The notes: a model not told the origin generated them from the sequence alone. A stretch of DNA of 64,000 nucleotides from JAJEEA01 sp965116765 (GCA_965116765.1 OZ220718.1:5146001-5210000), one strand, 5' to 3'. Numbered from the stretch's first letter, positions 1-9,623 are shown. A program made the numbers and translations.

Positions 1-1610
1 AGCAGCTCCCGGCGAGCGACGTCGTAGCGGTCGACGCGAAGCCCGCCGACCAGCGAGAAGGCGGGCGTGATCTCCAGCCGGTCCTCGGCGAACATCGCCA
101 CGCGGTGGGTGCTGGTCCTGTACTTCGGGAACGTGCCGGCCACGTTCAGGAACTCGCCGGGCACGGGGTCCACCACGTCGACCACGCTGGTGCCGCCGTA
201 GGGGCTGTTGTTGGTGTGCTGGAAGCGGACGCGGGTGTAGTCGAAGCCGGCGCTGAACGTGTTCGGCCGGCCGAACAGGGGACGGTCGACGACCGCGTCG
301 GTCCGGCTTCCGTACTGCTTCTGATCGTGGAGGATCTCGAGATAGAACTCGCGGAACACCGTTTGCGCCGCCGGGTCGATCAGGTAGTTCTCCAGGTTGC
401 GCCAGTGGCGGTCCGCCTTGAGGTACTGGGCGCCGGTGCGGACGCGGATGCCCTCCGACGGCTCCCACTCGAGCCTCGCCTGGGTCCAGCTGTCCTCGTA
501 CCGAATCCGGCCGTCGCTCACGTTGTAGTTGGTCGTGCGCAGGCTGTCGTCCACCCGGCCGGCGACCGACGGCGTGCCCCAGTAGCGCTCGGGCTGCTGG
601 TCGCCGTAGTCCTCGGAGAGCGTGAGGGTGAGGTTCGGCGTCAGGTCGAAGCGGAACGACGCCGAGATCGCGGTGCTCGACATCTCGCCGTAGCGGTCGA
701 GCCAGCCGTCCGACCGGTTGTGGCTGAGGTCGACCCGGTACGCGGCCCGTTCGGTGATGGGGCCGCCGCTGCCGAGGGCGGCGCGCCACGTGTCGAACGA
801 GCCGGTGACGATGCGGACGGCGTTCTCCCGCACCTCGGTGCTCGGCCGGCGGGGAACGATGTTGATGACCCCGCCGATGGCGCCCGTCCCGTACAGCACC
901 GACGACGGCCCGCCCATCACCTCGATGCGCTCGACCGTCCACGGGTCGAACGGGAAGGTCACGGTGCCCGCGCCGACGAAGAGCTGCTCGCCGTCGAAGA
1001 GCTGCATGACCGATCCGGTGCCGCCGAACCCGCGCGAGCTCACCGAGCCGCCGCCGTTGCCCGGATTGGCCTGCGTCGCCACCCCGACCATCCGGCTCTT
1101 GGCCTGCGCCACCGACGCGTCGCCCCGTTCGCGCACCGTGGCGCCGCTCACCACGTGGACGCTGGCCGGCGTCTCCAGCATCGACATGCCGAGGCGGCTG
1201 CCGGTGACGGTCGGCTGGGTAAGCGCCACCACGGCGGGTGCGGTGACGCTGACCGCCTCGGCGAGGCCCGCCACGTCCATCACCACGTCGACGGCGACGG
1301 GGCCGTCCACCACGGTGACGGGCTGCCGCCACGACGCGAAGCCGGGTGAGGCGACCTGCAGCGTGTAGTCTCCGACCGCCACGCCCTCGACCGAGAAGGT
1401 GCCGTCGGCGGCGGTGCGGGTGGAGCGCCCCTCGCCATCGGCTGATTCGAGAGAGACAGCGGCATCGGCCACCACCCCCCCTTGTGGATCCGTGACCGTG
1501 CCGCGCAGGCTGCCGACCTGCGCCTGGGCCGCCGCCCCGGAGAACCAGAGCGCGAGCGCGAACGTCACGACGCGCCGCCGATGACACCGTTGTCTCTTGT
1601 TCCTCGTCAT
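1..1610 (-). CDS. TonB-dependent receptor with N-terminal carboxypeptidase-regulatory-like domain (3' end beyond window)
   Basis: Outer-membrane receptor of the siderophore/metal-chelate type; only the first 536 codons are present because the gene runs off the left edge. The ATG at 1610 opens a basic n-region followed by a hydrophobic stretch ending in AAAQAQ, a credible signal peptide. Next comes a beta-sandwich of the CarboxypepD_reg type (about residues 35-115, with GTVTDPQGG and DGTFSVEGV), then a TonB-box-like EAVSVTAP, a plug domain (VERIEVMGGPSSVLYG, GVINIVPRRP) and the start of the barrel. The regulatory-like domain before the plug is typical of Acidobacteriota and Bacteroidota receptors. 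The substrate cannot be told. It is divergent from the propeller gene at 1879 across a 268-bp spacer. Confidence 0.9.
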   Translation of the reverse strand, partial: MTRNKRQRCHRRRVVTFALALWFSGAAAQAQVGSLRGTVTDPQGGVVADAAVSLESADGEGRSTRTAADGTFSVEGVAVGDYTLQVASPGFASWRQPVTVVDGPVAVDVVMDVAGLAEAVSVTAPAVVALTQPTVTGSRLGMSMLETPASVHVVSGATVRERGDASVAQAKSRMVGVATQANPGNGGGSVSSRGFGGTGSVMQLFDGEQLFVGAGTVTFPFDPWTVERIEVMGGPSSVLYGTGAIGGVINIVPRRPSTEVRENAVRIVTGSFDTWRAALGSGGPITERAAYRVDLSHNRSDGWLDRYGEMSSTAISASFRFDLTPNLTLTLSEDYGDQQPERYWGTPSVAGRVDDSLRTTNYNVSDGRIRYEDSWTQARLEWEPSEGIRVRTGAQYLKADRHWRNLENYLIDPAAQTVFREFYLEILHDQKQYGSRTDAVVDRPLFGRPNTFSAGFDYTRVRFQHTNNSPYGGTSVVDVVDPVPGEFLNVAGTFPKYRTSTHRVAMFAEDRLEITPAFSLVGGLRVDRYDVARREL

Positions 1611-1878
1611 TCAGTACCGACTCCCGCAAGTGAAAGAGCTTGATGCGGTGGAGACTACGATGAAGCTCGTCGCGACGGGTCTGAAGTCTCGCTGAAGATT
1701 CCCTGAAGCGGCTCTTCAGACGAGGTTCGTCGTGGTGGCGCAAGTTGTTGCTGACACCGCACTCGTGCCACGCAGGGGCACGTGCCTGCGCCTGAGTCGA
1801 ACCCGTCGCGAGTCTTCCGGGCCGGGGCGCCGGCCGGCGCTGGTATACTTCCGGCCGTCGAGAGTCTGGAGGTGCGCC

Positions 1879-2877
1879 ATGTTGCGAGTACTCATGTTCC
1901 TCGCGTCGGTGTCGGTGTTGGGTCTCGTCGGCGGGCAACCGCTCGGTGCCCAGACCTGCGATCCCGCCGGAGACGTGAACTTCGTCTGCGGCACGACCAA
2001 TCCGGAAGATCTCTACCGGGTTCCGGACGCCCCTTGGGTAATCGCATCGGGACGGTATTCCGCTTCGGAAGGTCCCGTCTACGCGGTGGACCTTCGCGAT
2101 CACGGCGTCCAGGAGATCTTTCCCGCGGGAGCGTTGCCGCCGGAGCACGACCGCGATACCTATGGCGCCTGCCCCGGTCCGAACGACGTGTTCCAGCCGC
2201 ACGGACTGACCCTGCGGGAGGGCGGCGGCGACGTGCACACGCTCTACGTGGTCGGTCACGGCGCGCGCGAGGCCATCGAGGTCTTTGCGCTGGACGTCGG
2301 CGGCGCGGTGCCCACGATGAAGTGGATCGGATGCATCCCGGCCCCGGAGGGCACCGCCCGCATCAACTCCATCACGGCGCTGCCGGACGGCTATCTCGGC
2401 GCGACGAACTTCGACCGCGAGGGTGGGGAGCTCTGGGAATGGCACCCGACGACGGGCTGGGTCGAGGTGCCCGGCAGCCGGATGCCCGGTCCCAACGGTC
2501 TCGTGTCGTCGGACGACGGGCAGTGGTTCTACATCGGGGGCTGGAGCGATCGGGCGCTGGTGCGGCTGTCACGCGGCCAGACTCCGGTGCGCGTCGACCG
2601 AATTCCGGTCGGCTTCAACGTCGACAACGTGCGGTGGGGGCCCGGTGGCCAGGTCATCGCCGCCGGTCACGTGACCCGGTGTGAAGGCGTCGAGCCTTGC
2701 GAGCTGTCGGCCGCTCGCGTGGCCGAGGTCGATCCGACGACGTTCGAAGTCCGGCAGCTGGTGGACTACAAGGGAAACGAGTTCTTCCAGGTCGGCACCG
2801 TGGCCATCGAGGCCAATGACGAGATCTGGATTGGCGGCATCAGGGGCAGCTACGGGATCGCCCGATTCCCACGTTAG
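1879..2877 (+). CDS. secreted SMP-30/strictosidine-synthase-like beta-propeller protein
   Basis: A 332-residue exported protein. The ATG at 1879 follows a strong GGAGG ribosome site eight bases upstream and starts a signal peptide (MLRVLMFLASVSVLGLVGG, cleavage near LGAQ). The mature part has repeated propeller-like blades: PHGLTL, INSITALPDGYLG, GPNGLVSSDDGQWFYIGGW and FNVDNVRWGPGG. These resemble SMP-30/gluconolactonase and strictosidine-synthase-like folds, which often act as lactonases or carry no known activity. Metal-binding residues cannot be assigned safely by eye. Two cysteines just after the signal peptide (TCDP, FVCG) may form a disulfide. A longer in-frame extension upstream has no export signal at its start and is not used. 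Confidence 0.75.
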   Translation: MLRVLMFLASVSVLGLVGGQPLGAQTCDPAGDVNFVCGTTNPEDLYRVPDAPWVIASGRYSASEGPVYAVDLRDHGVQEIFPAGALPPEHDRDTYGACPGPNDVFQPHGLTLREGGGDVHTLYVVGHGAREAIEVFALDVGGAVPTMKWIGCIPAPEGTARINSITALPDGYLGATNFDREGGELWEWHPTTGWVEVPGSRMPGPNGLVSSDDGQWFYIGGWSDRALVRLSRGQTPVRVDRIPVGFNVDNVRWGPGGQVIAAGHVTRCEGVEPCELSAARVAEVDPTTFEVRQLVDYKGNEFFQVGTVAIEANDEIWIGGIRGSYGIARFPR

Positions 2878-3157
2878 GACGGTGACGGGAATTACCTTGC
2901 CACGTCCGCGCACGGGAACCGACGGGCAGGCGGGACGATCCTGAACGTAGTTGGCAAGGTTGTATCGATCACTGTCCTTAGTCCAGCCGGGCCACCAGGG
3001 ATTACCCGCACCTCGAGCTGAAGGCGACCGCGGTGATTGCGCGGCGGCACGCGCCGCGTCGGCCCCGCGGCGCAGCCCGGGCGGGATCTGCGAGGTAGAC
3101 GCGCTCCGAGCGAGATTCTCACCCGGGTCGGCGCCGCGCCGGTATCATTCGCTCCCG

Positions 3158-3946
3158 ATGGACATCGCCGGTACGCATCCGCGCCGCTGGACGGCCGTCG
3201 TCGCGCTCCTGCTCGCCGCGCCGGCCGCGGCGGCGGCCCAGACCGAGCTCCACTTCCAGTACGGGAACTACGTCAACCCGTTCTCGGGAGAGCGGCACTA
3301 CGCGCGGGTGCTCACCTTTCAGCAGGCGTCGCGCTGGTCGTTGGGCGACAGCTTCTTCTTCCTCGACTGGACCGACGACGGCGGCGCGGACGGGTTCAAC
3401 GAGAAGGGCATGTACGGCGAGTGGTATCCGACCCTGAGCCTGGGCCGGGTCGCGAACCGCACCATCGGGGTGGGGCCCCTCCGGGACGTGGCCCTCATCG
3501 GCGGGCTCAACTTCGGCAACGACGCCGACATCTTCAAGGTCGTGCCCGGAGGGCGGCTCTCGTGGGACGTGCCGGGCTTCTTCTTCCTCAACACCGACTT
3601 CGGCGCCGCCTTCGACAAGAGCTCGGGGGTCGAGCGCGGCGGGGCCCCGCGGGCCGGCGTCAGCTTCGTCATGGACGTCAACTGGGGCGCCGGGTTCGAC
3701 GTCGGCCCACAGTCGTTCGTGTTCGCCGGGCACGCGAAGTACGAAGGCGCGAGGACCAACGAGCTGGGCCACCCGGTCAGGGCCTCGCTCCTCGCGCAGC
3801 CGCAGCTCGGCTGGGACATCGGCAAGGCGGCGACCGGCCACGCCGGCCAGCTCTTCCTCGGGATGGAGTACCAGTACTGGTGGAACAAGCTCGGCGTGGA
3901 CGACGGCGACAACGTCGCGCAGCTCTGGCTGATGTGGCGGCTGTGA
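3158..3946 (+). CDS. Tsx/OmpK-like outer-membrane channel protein
   Basis: 262 residues with a signal peptide (VVALLLAAPAAAAAQ) followed directly by TELHFQYGNYVNPF, which matches the start of nucleoside-channel Tsx/OmpK and DUF5020 barrels. Alternating aromatic strands (WSLGDSFFFLDWTDD, GMYGEWYPTLSLG, FLGMEYQYWWNKLG) are the family's recognisable features and suggest a 12-strand barrel. The family takes up nucleosides or similar small solutes; the substrate here is inferred only from family. The TGA stop is the first of two near-identical 67-bp tandem units that continue to 4075. The ATG is chosen because it directly precedes the signal peptide. Confidence 0.75.
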   Translation: MDIAGTHPRRWTAVVALLLAAPAAAAAQTELHFQYGNYVNPFSGERHYARVLTFQQASRWSLGDSFFFLDWTDDGGADGFNEKGMYGEWYPTLSLGRVANRTIGVGPLRDVALIGGLNFGNDADIFKVVPGGRLSWDVPGFFFLNTDFGAAFDKSSGVERGGAPRAGVSFVMDVNWGAGFDVGPQSFVFAGHAKYEGARTNELGHPVRASLLAQPQLGWDIGKAATGHAGQLFLGMEYQYWWNKLGVDDGDNVAQLWLMWRL

Positions 3947-4075
3947 CCGTCGCAGTGCGCCCGCCTGCCCGATCCCGAATTCGCCGGCACGGGGCGGTTC
4001 GACCCGGTTGTGACCGTTGCGGTGCGCCCGCCTGCCCGACCCCGATTCGCCGGCACGGGGCGGTCCGACCCGGTA
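3943..4075. repeat. two-copy tandem repeat of 67/66 bp at the 3' end of the Tsx-like gene
   Basis: Copy 1 runs 3943-4009 and copy 2 4010-4075, both opening with GTGACCGT and closing with CGACCCGGT. They differ by about six substitutions and one deleted base. The stop codon of the upstream gene lies inside copy 1. No open frame uses the repeats convincingly. The rest of the gap to 4215 is GC-rich and shows no recognisable signal. Confidence 0.85.
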
Positions 4076-4215
4076 CGGTGCGCGACCGGCGCCGGTGCGC
4101 GGCGGAACCGTCTCGGCCGTCGGCATCGAGCGGCGCCGCATCGTCTCCGGCCGCGGCCGGCCCGGTGGCCGAACGGGCCGTGGCGCCATCGAGAACCGGA
4201 GCAGGCGGCCCAACG

Positions 4216-6855
4216 ATGTCACCCAGACTCACCCGAGCCGCCTTGCGGGTCGTGTTCCTTTCGAGCCTCGTCCTCGGGATCGAGGCTCCCGCGGCGGCGC
4301 AGGACGGGCCGAACCGGCCGCGACCGCCGGCCGTTCAAGGTGGGCAGGGAGAACCGGAGCAGCCCGGATCGGAATCGCAGGGGGAGGGCCCGCGACCCGA
4401 CGAGTCGGAACCGCCGCAGTTCGACGAGGAGGTCGTCGTCGTCGGCAGCCGCGCCCGGCCGCGATCGGTCACCGAGTCGACGGTGCCGATCGACGTCGTC
4501 CCCGCTGCCGAGGTCGTGCGCCAGGGCGGCACCAATCTCGCCGACCAGTTGCGGGTGCTTCTGCCGTCCTTCCACGTCAACCCGCAGGAGGACGGCGACA
4601 TGGCCGCCGTCGTCCGCCCCGCGAGCCTGCGGGGAATGGCCCCCGACCACACGCTGGTGCTCGTGAACGGGAAGCGGCGCCACCGCGGCGCGGTCATCGC
4701 CTGGCTCGGCAACGGCGTGGCCGACGGCGCGCAGGGGCCCGACGTCTCGACCATCCCCGCCATCGCCCTGCGGCAGATCGAGGTGCTGCGCGACGGGGCG
4801 GCGGCCCAGTACGGGTCGGACGCCATCGCCGGGGTGCTGAACTTCCTGCTCAGGGACGACCGTTCGGGCGGCCGCGTCGAGCTGCGCAGCGGGACCCGCG
4901 GGGCCGGCGACGGCCGGCAGTACGCCGTCGCCGCCAACGCCGGCCTGCCGCTGGGCCGGGCCGGATTCGCCAACCTCAGCCTCGAGTACGGCAACACCGC
5001 CTCGACCGACCGCAGCGTGCAGCGGGCCGATGCGGCGCGCCTCGTCGCGGCCGGCAACCGCCACGTCGGCGACCCCGCCCAGCAGTGGGGGTCGCCGGAG
5101 GTCGACGACGACCTCAAGCTCTTCGCCAACCTCGGCCACCTGTTCGCGAACGGCGTGCAGGCCTACGGCCACGCCGGCTACGCGCGCCGCGACGTGCTGA
5201 CGTTCTTCTACTTCCGGAACCCGAACACCCGCGGCGGGGTGTTCAGCGGCGACGGCGGCCGCACCCTGCTCGTCGGCGACGTGCTCGCCGCGCGCGGCGA
5301 GGGCCCGGCGGGCTGCCCCACGGTGGCGATTCGCGACGACGTTCCGGATCCGGCCGCCCTCCGCGCCGTCCTCGACGACCCGAACTGCTTCTCGTTCCAG
5401 GAACGGTTCCCGGGCGGCTTCACGCCGCGCTTCGGCGGCGTCGCGCAGGACGCCTCGGTGGTCGGGGGCCTGCGCGGACAGCTCGCGGGCGGGGTCCTGT
5501 GGGACGCGAGCGTCAGTGCCGGGGCCAACACGGCCGACTTCTCGATGCGCAACACCGTCAACGCCTCGCTCGGCCCCGAGACGCCCACGACGTTCGACAT
5601 CGGCCTCTACAGGCAGCGCGAGGTGGGCGTCAACCTCGACCTGAGCCGCGCCCTGAGCGACCGCGTCCACGTCGCCGGGGGCGTCGAATGGCGGAACGAG
5701 CAGTTCCGCATCGGGCTCGGGCAGCCCGAGTCGTGGCGGCAGGGCCCCTACGCCGCCCAGGGCTTCAGCGTCGGCTCCAACGGGTCGCCGGGGTTCGGCC
5801 CCATCGCGGCCGGCACGTGGAACCGCGCCAACGCCGCGGTCTACGGCGACCTCGAGCTCCGCGGCGCCACGCGCGACTGGATGGTGGGGACCGCCGCCCG
5901 CTACGAGCACTTCGCCGACTTCGGCGCCACCCTGAACGGCAAGCTCTCGGCCCGGGTCCCCCTCACCGGGCGCGTCGCCCTGCGCGGCAGCCTCGGTACC
6001 GGGTTCCGGGCCCCGACGCCGGGCCAGCAGAACGCGTTCAACGTCTCGACCCAGTACGTGCTTGCGCTCGACGATCTGGTCAACAACGGCACCATCCCCT
6101 CGACCTCCGCCGTCGCGCGGCTCCGCGGCGGCCGTCCCCTCACGCCCGAGCGCTCCGTCAACCTCAGCGTCGGCGTCGCGGCCGAGGGCGGTCCCTTCAC
6201 CTTGACCGCCGACTACTTCCGCATCGATCTGTCGGACCGGTTGACGCTCAGCCGGTTCTTCGCGCTCGAGGCGGCAGAGGTCGAGGGCCTGCTCGCGGAG
6301 GGCGTCACCAGCGCCGGCGATCTGGCGAACTTCCGCTTCTTCACCAACGACCTGGAGACCCGGACCCAGGGCGTCGACGTCGTCGCGGCCTGGGCCCCGC
6401 CCGCCCTCGGCGGCGCGACCGCGCTCAGCCTCGTCTTCAACCACACCGACACCGCCGCCACCGACTTCAATCCGGCCCTGCTCAATCCCGACCAGATCGT
6501 GGACCGCATCCGGCTGCTGGAGGAGGCGCTGCCCGACACCCGCTGGAGCGCCGCCGTCGACCAGGCTGTCGGCCGCGGCACGCTGCTCGCCCGCCTGAGC
6601 TACTACGGCGGCTGGTACGACCGGCGCGACACGCACCGCTACCGCGGCAAGCCCGTCGTGGACCTCGAGCTCGCCTGGCCCCTGGGCGACGCCGTCGCGC
6701 TGGCCGTCGGCGCCCGCAACGCCCTCGACACCTACCCGGACATGAACCCCAACGCCGGCCGGCTGGGCAACCGCTATCCCCCCTCCACGCCGTTCGGCTT
6801 CGACGGCGGCTTCTACTACACGCGCCTCGACTACCGGTGGGGGAGCGCCGACTGA
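4216..6855 (+). CDS. TonB-dependent receptor
   Basis: An 879-residue outer-membrane receptor. Signal peptide: VVFLSSLVLGIEAPAAAQ. A Pro/Glu-rich spacer (about residues 30-70) leads to the TonB-box-like EEVVVVGSRARPRS. The plug follows (about 85-220, with VLVNGKRRH and IEVLRDGAAAQYGSDAIAG), then a long beta-barrel ending in LDYRWGSAD with FYYTRLDY near the C-terminus. The SPFGF-like C-terminal pattern (STPFGFDGGFYYTRLDY) and the large plug resemble the substrate-diverse receptors of Caulobacter and Xanthomonas rather than a defined siderophore receptor. No regulatory domain precedes the plug, unlike the receptor at the left edge. Its position after a Tsx-like porin suggests a nutrient-uptake context, but no dedicated periplasmic or inner-membrane genes adjoin. 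Confidence 0.92.
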   Translation: MSPRLTRAALRVVFLSSLVLGIEAPAAAQDGPNRPRPPAVQGGQGEPEQPGSESQGEGPRPDESEPPQFDEEVVVVGSRARPRSVTESTVPIDVVPAAEVVRQGGTNLADQLRVLLPSFHVNPQEDGDMAAVVRPASLRGMAPDHTLVLVNGKRRHRGAVIAWLGNGVADGAQGPDVSTIPAIALRQIEVLRDGAAAQYGSDAIAGVLNFLLRDDRSGGRVELRSGTRGAGDGRQYAVAANAGLPLGRAGFANLSLEYGNTASTDRSVQRADAARLVAAGNRHVGDPAQQWGSPEVDDDLKLFANLGHLFANGVQAYGHAGYARRDVLTFFYFRNPNTRGGVFSGDGGRTLLVGDVLAARGEGPAGCPTVAIRDDVPDPAALRAVLDDPNCFSFQERFPGGFTPRFGGVAQDASVVGGLRGQLAGGVLWDASVSAGANTADFSMRNTVNASLGPETPTTFDIGLYRQREVGVNLDLSRALSDRVHVAGGVEWRNEQFRIGLGQPESWRQGPYAAQGFSVGSNGSPGFGPIAAGTWNRANAAVYGDLELRGATRDWMVGTAARYEHFADFGATLNGKLSARVPLTGRVALRGSLGTGFRAPTPGQQNAFNVSTQYVLALDDLVNNGTIPSTSAVARLRGGRPLTPERSVNLSVGVAAEGGPFTLTADYFRIDLSDRLTLSRFFALEAAEVEGLLAEGVTSAGDLANFRFFTNDLETRTQGVDVVAAWAPPALGGATALSLVFNHTDTAATDFNPALLNPDQIVDRIRLLEEALPDTRWSAAVDQAVGRGTLLARLSYYGGWYDRRDTHRYRGKPVVDLELAWPLGDAVALAVGARNALDTYPDMNPNAGRLGNRYPPSTPFGFDGGFYYTRLDYRWGSAD

Positions 6856-6882
6856 AGTCGCTGCCGGCTTGATCGCCCTCTG

Positions 6883-7112
6883 GTCGCGCGAGCCGCGGCG
6901 CCTGCACCGTTTCCTCCGTTCGTCGAGCGGGCCGCGGCGCCTGCACCGTTTCCTCCGTTCGTCGAGCGAGCTCACGACGCTGCATCACCTGCTCCGGTCG
7001 CCCGGCGAGCCACGACGCTGCAACACCTGCTCCGTTCGTCGAACGAGCCACGGCGCCCGGACCGCCTGCTCCGTTCGTCGCGCGAGCCCGGCGCTTGCAC
7101 CACCCGCTCCCC
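6883..7112. repeat. degenerate tandem repeat, about six units of 36-41 bp
   Basis: Units begin near 6883, 6922, 6961, 6997, 7038 and 7077, each with GTCG, then a CGAGCC-like step, then CCTGCTCCGTTC or a variant. The first two units are almost identical over 39 bp; later ones drift and lose or gain a few bases, so the array does not keep a reading frame. It fills the 448-bp gap between the TonB receptor and the small exported protein. The remainder of that gap, 7113-7303, shows nothing else. Confidence 0.75.
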
Positions 7113-7303
7113 GCCCGGGTCCCGTGTGACGGCGGCCGCGCGATGAGCCCGTTCCCTGCCGCCCGACGCATTGCCAGTCAGACGCGGCGGAGACACCAGG
7201 GCGCCGGCGGCGCGGGAGCATGCGGCTCGAGCGCGTTCGGCGTCCACAGACGGGAGCCCGCGGCGAAACGGCGATGGCCGCGGGCTCCCGGGAGGGAAGC
7301 GGA

Positions 7304-7834
7304 ATGATCCGGACCATCACTCTCGTTCTGGCGGCAGTAGCGGTGACGGCGTCGATCGCCGACGCCCAGGGCGTCACGTTCGACCGGCTCGCGCTCCAGC
7401 TCAATCAGGGAGACTCCGTCATCGTCACCCACAGCGACGGCCGGAGGCTGCGCGGGCGGATCGTCGATCTGTCGGCGTCGACGCTCGCCCTGCAGATCGA
7501 CGGGCTTCGCCGCGACCTCGACGGAAGCGACATCTCCGTCATCCGGCACCGGGAGCGCGACTCGCTCAAGAACGGCGCGGCGATCGGGTTTGGGGCCGGC
7601 GTGGCCATCATCGTGGGCCTCTTCGCTCACCATGGCGGGCTTGACCATGCCGGAATCGTGTTCTTCTACTCGTCTCTGTTCGGAGCCGCCGGCGCCGGCA
7701 TCGGCGCCGGACTGGACGCCCTGCACCAGGAACCGCGGGTCGTCTACCGCACGGCGCCGTCGAACCGGCGCCTCGCCGTCTCTCCCGTGGTGTCGCCGGA
7801 ACGCCAGGGCGTCTCGGTGTCGCTGGGCTTCTGA
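7304..7834 (+). CDS. small exported protein with a glycine-rich transmembrane segment
   Basis: Unrecognised 176-residue protein. The ATG at 7304 has a GGGAGGG site ten bases upstream and starts a signal peptide (TITLVLAAVAVTASIADAQ). A small beta-rich segment follows (about residues 25-80: QLNQGDSVIVTHSDGRRLRGR, DLSASTLALQIDG) that resembles a LSm/SH3-type strand pattern. Then comes a basic stretch and a hydrophobic glycine-rich region (AIGFGAGVAIIVGLF, SLFGAAGAGIGAGLDAL) like a glycine-zipper membrane hairpin. The C-terminus is soluble. Function unknown; similar arrangements are seen in uncharacterised acidobacterial envelope proteins (inference). Confidence 0.7.
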   Translation: MIRTITLVLAAVAVTASIADAQGVTFDRLALQLNQGDSVIVTHSDGRRLRGRIVDLSASTLALQIDGLRRDLDGSDISVIRHRERDSLKNGAAIGFGAGVAIIVGLFAHHGGLDHAGIVFFYSSLFGAAGAGIGAGLDALHQEPRVVYRTAPSNRRLAVSPVVSPERQGVSVSLGF

Positions 7835-8003
7835 GCCTCGGAGCGGGTACTCCGACGGTCGCGGTTGGCTGACGCGCTCAATCGACACATGGGGTCCAGC
7901 CGCGGGAGAACGACCGGTGCCCGACGCTTCGCCGAGCACCGTCCGCGCATGGACCCCCCGCCTCGGGGCGAGACGAGCCCGGTCAGCCTCGCGAGCCGCG
8001 AGG

Positions 8004-9623
8004 TCAGGCCGTGGCGCCGGCCTCGCGGCCCGCCTGCCAGAGGGTCCAGTTGGCGTTGACGGTCGACGCGCGCCCGCCGCCGTCGAACACGAGCAGCCGG
8101 GTGGCCACCTTGTCGATGAAGAACCGGTCGTGGCTCACCACGACGACCGCCCCCGGGAAGTGCACGAGGGCCCGTTCCATCACCTGCGTGGCGGTGACGT
8201 CGAGGTGGTTGGTCGGCTCGTCGAGAATCACCACCGGCGCCCCCGACAGCAGCGACAGGGCCAGGGCGACGCGGGCCCGCTGGCCGCCCGAGAGGGTCCC
8301 GATCTCCTGCTGCAGGTCCAACTCGGAGAACTGAAGGAGCTCGAGGAACCGGTGGACCTGCTTGCGCGGGGCCCGGTGGGCGAGCCCCTCGAAGTTGACC
8401 TTCCGGGTCACCGTCGCCTTCGGGTCGAGGCCGTCGAGGACGACGTTGTAGTCGACCCAGGCGTCTCCGAGCTTCCAGTGCACGCGGCCCGCGTCGGGCG
8501 CCACCTCGTTCCGCAGCACGCGGAGCAGCGTCGTCTTGCCGCAGCCGTTCGGCCCGACGACCACGAGCCGGTCTCCCCGGTGGAGCGTGAAGTGGAGGCC
8601 GTCGAACAGCGTCTGCCCGCCGTAGCGCTTCGAGAGCTGCGTCACCTCGCAGAGCTCGTCGGCGGTGCGCATGCCCCGGTAGATGCCCGTCACGATGGTG
8701 TCGACCTCGCGCGGCGCCTGCTGCTTGCGAATGTTCGCGAGGCGGCGGGCGAGGGCCCGGCTCGGGTTCCGGGCCGCCTCGCGCCGGTCCTGAATGGCCT
8801 CGGCCTCGAAGGCGAGCAGCTCCTCCTCGTGCCGGAACTCCCGCTCGATCTGGCGGGTCTTCCCCCGCTTGCGGCGCACGAACTCGACGAACCCGCAGTC
8901 GTACTCGTGAAACCGGTGGTTCTGGAGCTCGACCACCCGGTTGACGGCGCGGTCCAGGAAGTGCCGATCGTGCGAGACGACGAGGGCCGCGCCCCTGAAC
9001 TGCGTGAGCCAGCTCTCGAGCCACGCGAGCCCGTCGAAGTCGAGGAAGTTCGTGGGCTCGTCGAGCAGCAGCACGTCCGGCGCCTCGAGCAGGATTCTCG
9101 CCAGCGCCGCCCGGTTCCGCCATCCTCCGGACAGGTGATCGATGGGCATCGTCCGGTGCCGCTGGCTGAATCCCAACCGGCTGAGCGCGGTGTCGATGCG
9201 GTGCTCGTACGTCCACCCGTCGCGGTGCTCGATCTCGGCCGTCAGGGCTTCGTACCGCTTCAACAGTCGGTTCTGACGGTCTTCGGGGACGCCCTCCCCG
9301 AGCGCGCGGGCGATGTCCGCCAGGTCCGCCTCTATCCGCCGGATCGGCTCGAACACCTCCCGGAGCACGGCCTCGATCGACGCCTCGCCGCTCAGCTCCG
9401 AGAACTGCGAGAAGTAGCCGATGCGCAGGTCGGCCGCCACCTCGATCTCGCCCCCCGACGGCTCTTCCCGCCCCAGAATCAGCCTCAGCACCGTCGTCTT
9501 GCCGGAGCCGTTGCGCCCGAGCAGTCCGGTCCGGTCGCCGGGGGCGAGGCGGTAGAAGACGTCGCGGAGCACCTGCTTCCGCCCGTACCGCTTGGAGACC
9601 TGCCGCAGGCGGATGAGGCTCAT
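8004..9623 (-). CDS. ABC-F family ATPase (translation factor / Uup-EttA type)
   Basis: A 539-residue soluble protein with two ABC domains and no membrane segments, the ABC-F layout. These proteins act on ribosomes or translation. Domain 1: Walker A GRNGSGKT (36-43), signature LSGGW (164-168, slightly atypical), Walker B LLLDEPTN (about 185). Domain 2: Walker A GPNGCGKT (357-364), signature LSGGQ (444-448), Walker B VILDEPTN (about 465). Both have SHDR switch histidines. The inter-domain linker (about 225-325) is basic and helical (RRKRGKTRQIEREFR), as in P-site-tRNA-interaction motifs. It cannot be assigned to Uup, EttA or a resistance subfamily without a tree. It stands alone on the minus strand. 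Confidence 0.93.
   Translation of the reverse strand: MSLIRLRQVSKRYGRKQVLRDVFYRLAPGDRTGLLGRNGSGKTTVLRLILGREEPSGGEIEVAADLRIGYFSQFSELSGEASIEAVLREVFEPIRRIEADLADIARALGEGVPEDRQNRLLKRYEALTAEIEHRDGWTYEHRIDTALSRLGFSQRHRTMPIDHLSGGWRNRAALARILLEAPDVLLLDEPTNFLDFDGLAWLESWLTQFRGAALVVSHDRHFLDRAVNRVVELQNHRFHEYDCGFVEFVRRKRGKTRQIEREFRHEEELLAFEAEAIQDRREAARNPSRALARRLANIRKQQAPREVDTIVTGIYRGMRTADELCEVTQLSKRYGGQTLFDGLHFTLHRGDRLVVVGPNGCGKTTLLRVLRNEVAPDAGRVHWKLGDAWVDYNVVLDGLDPKATVTRKVNFEGLAHRAPRKQVHRFLELLQFSELDLQQEIGTLSGGQRARVALALSLLSGAPVVILDEPTNHLDVTATQVMERALVHFPGAVVVVSHDRFFIDKVATRLLVFDGGGRASTVNANWTLWQAGREAGATA

Noticed and set aside
1732..1878. Upstream in-frame extension of the propeller protein
   Set aside because: The ATG at 1879 has a strong ribosome site and begins a signal peptide, while the extension would bury the signal peptide.
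6883..7112. Possible CRISPR array
   Set aside because: The units are contiguous and degenerate, with no constant repeat alternating with unique spacers, and no cas gene is present.
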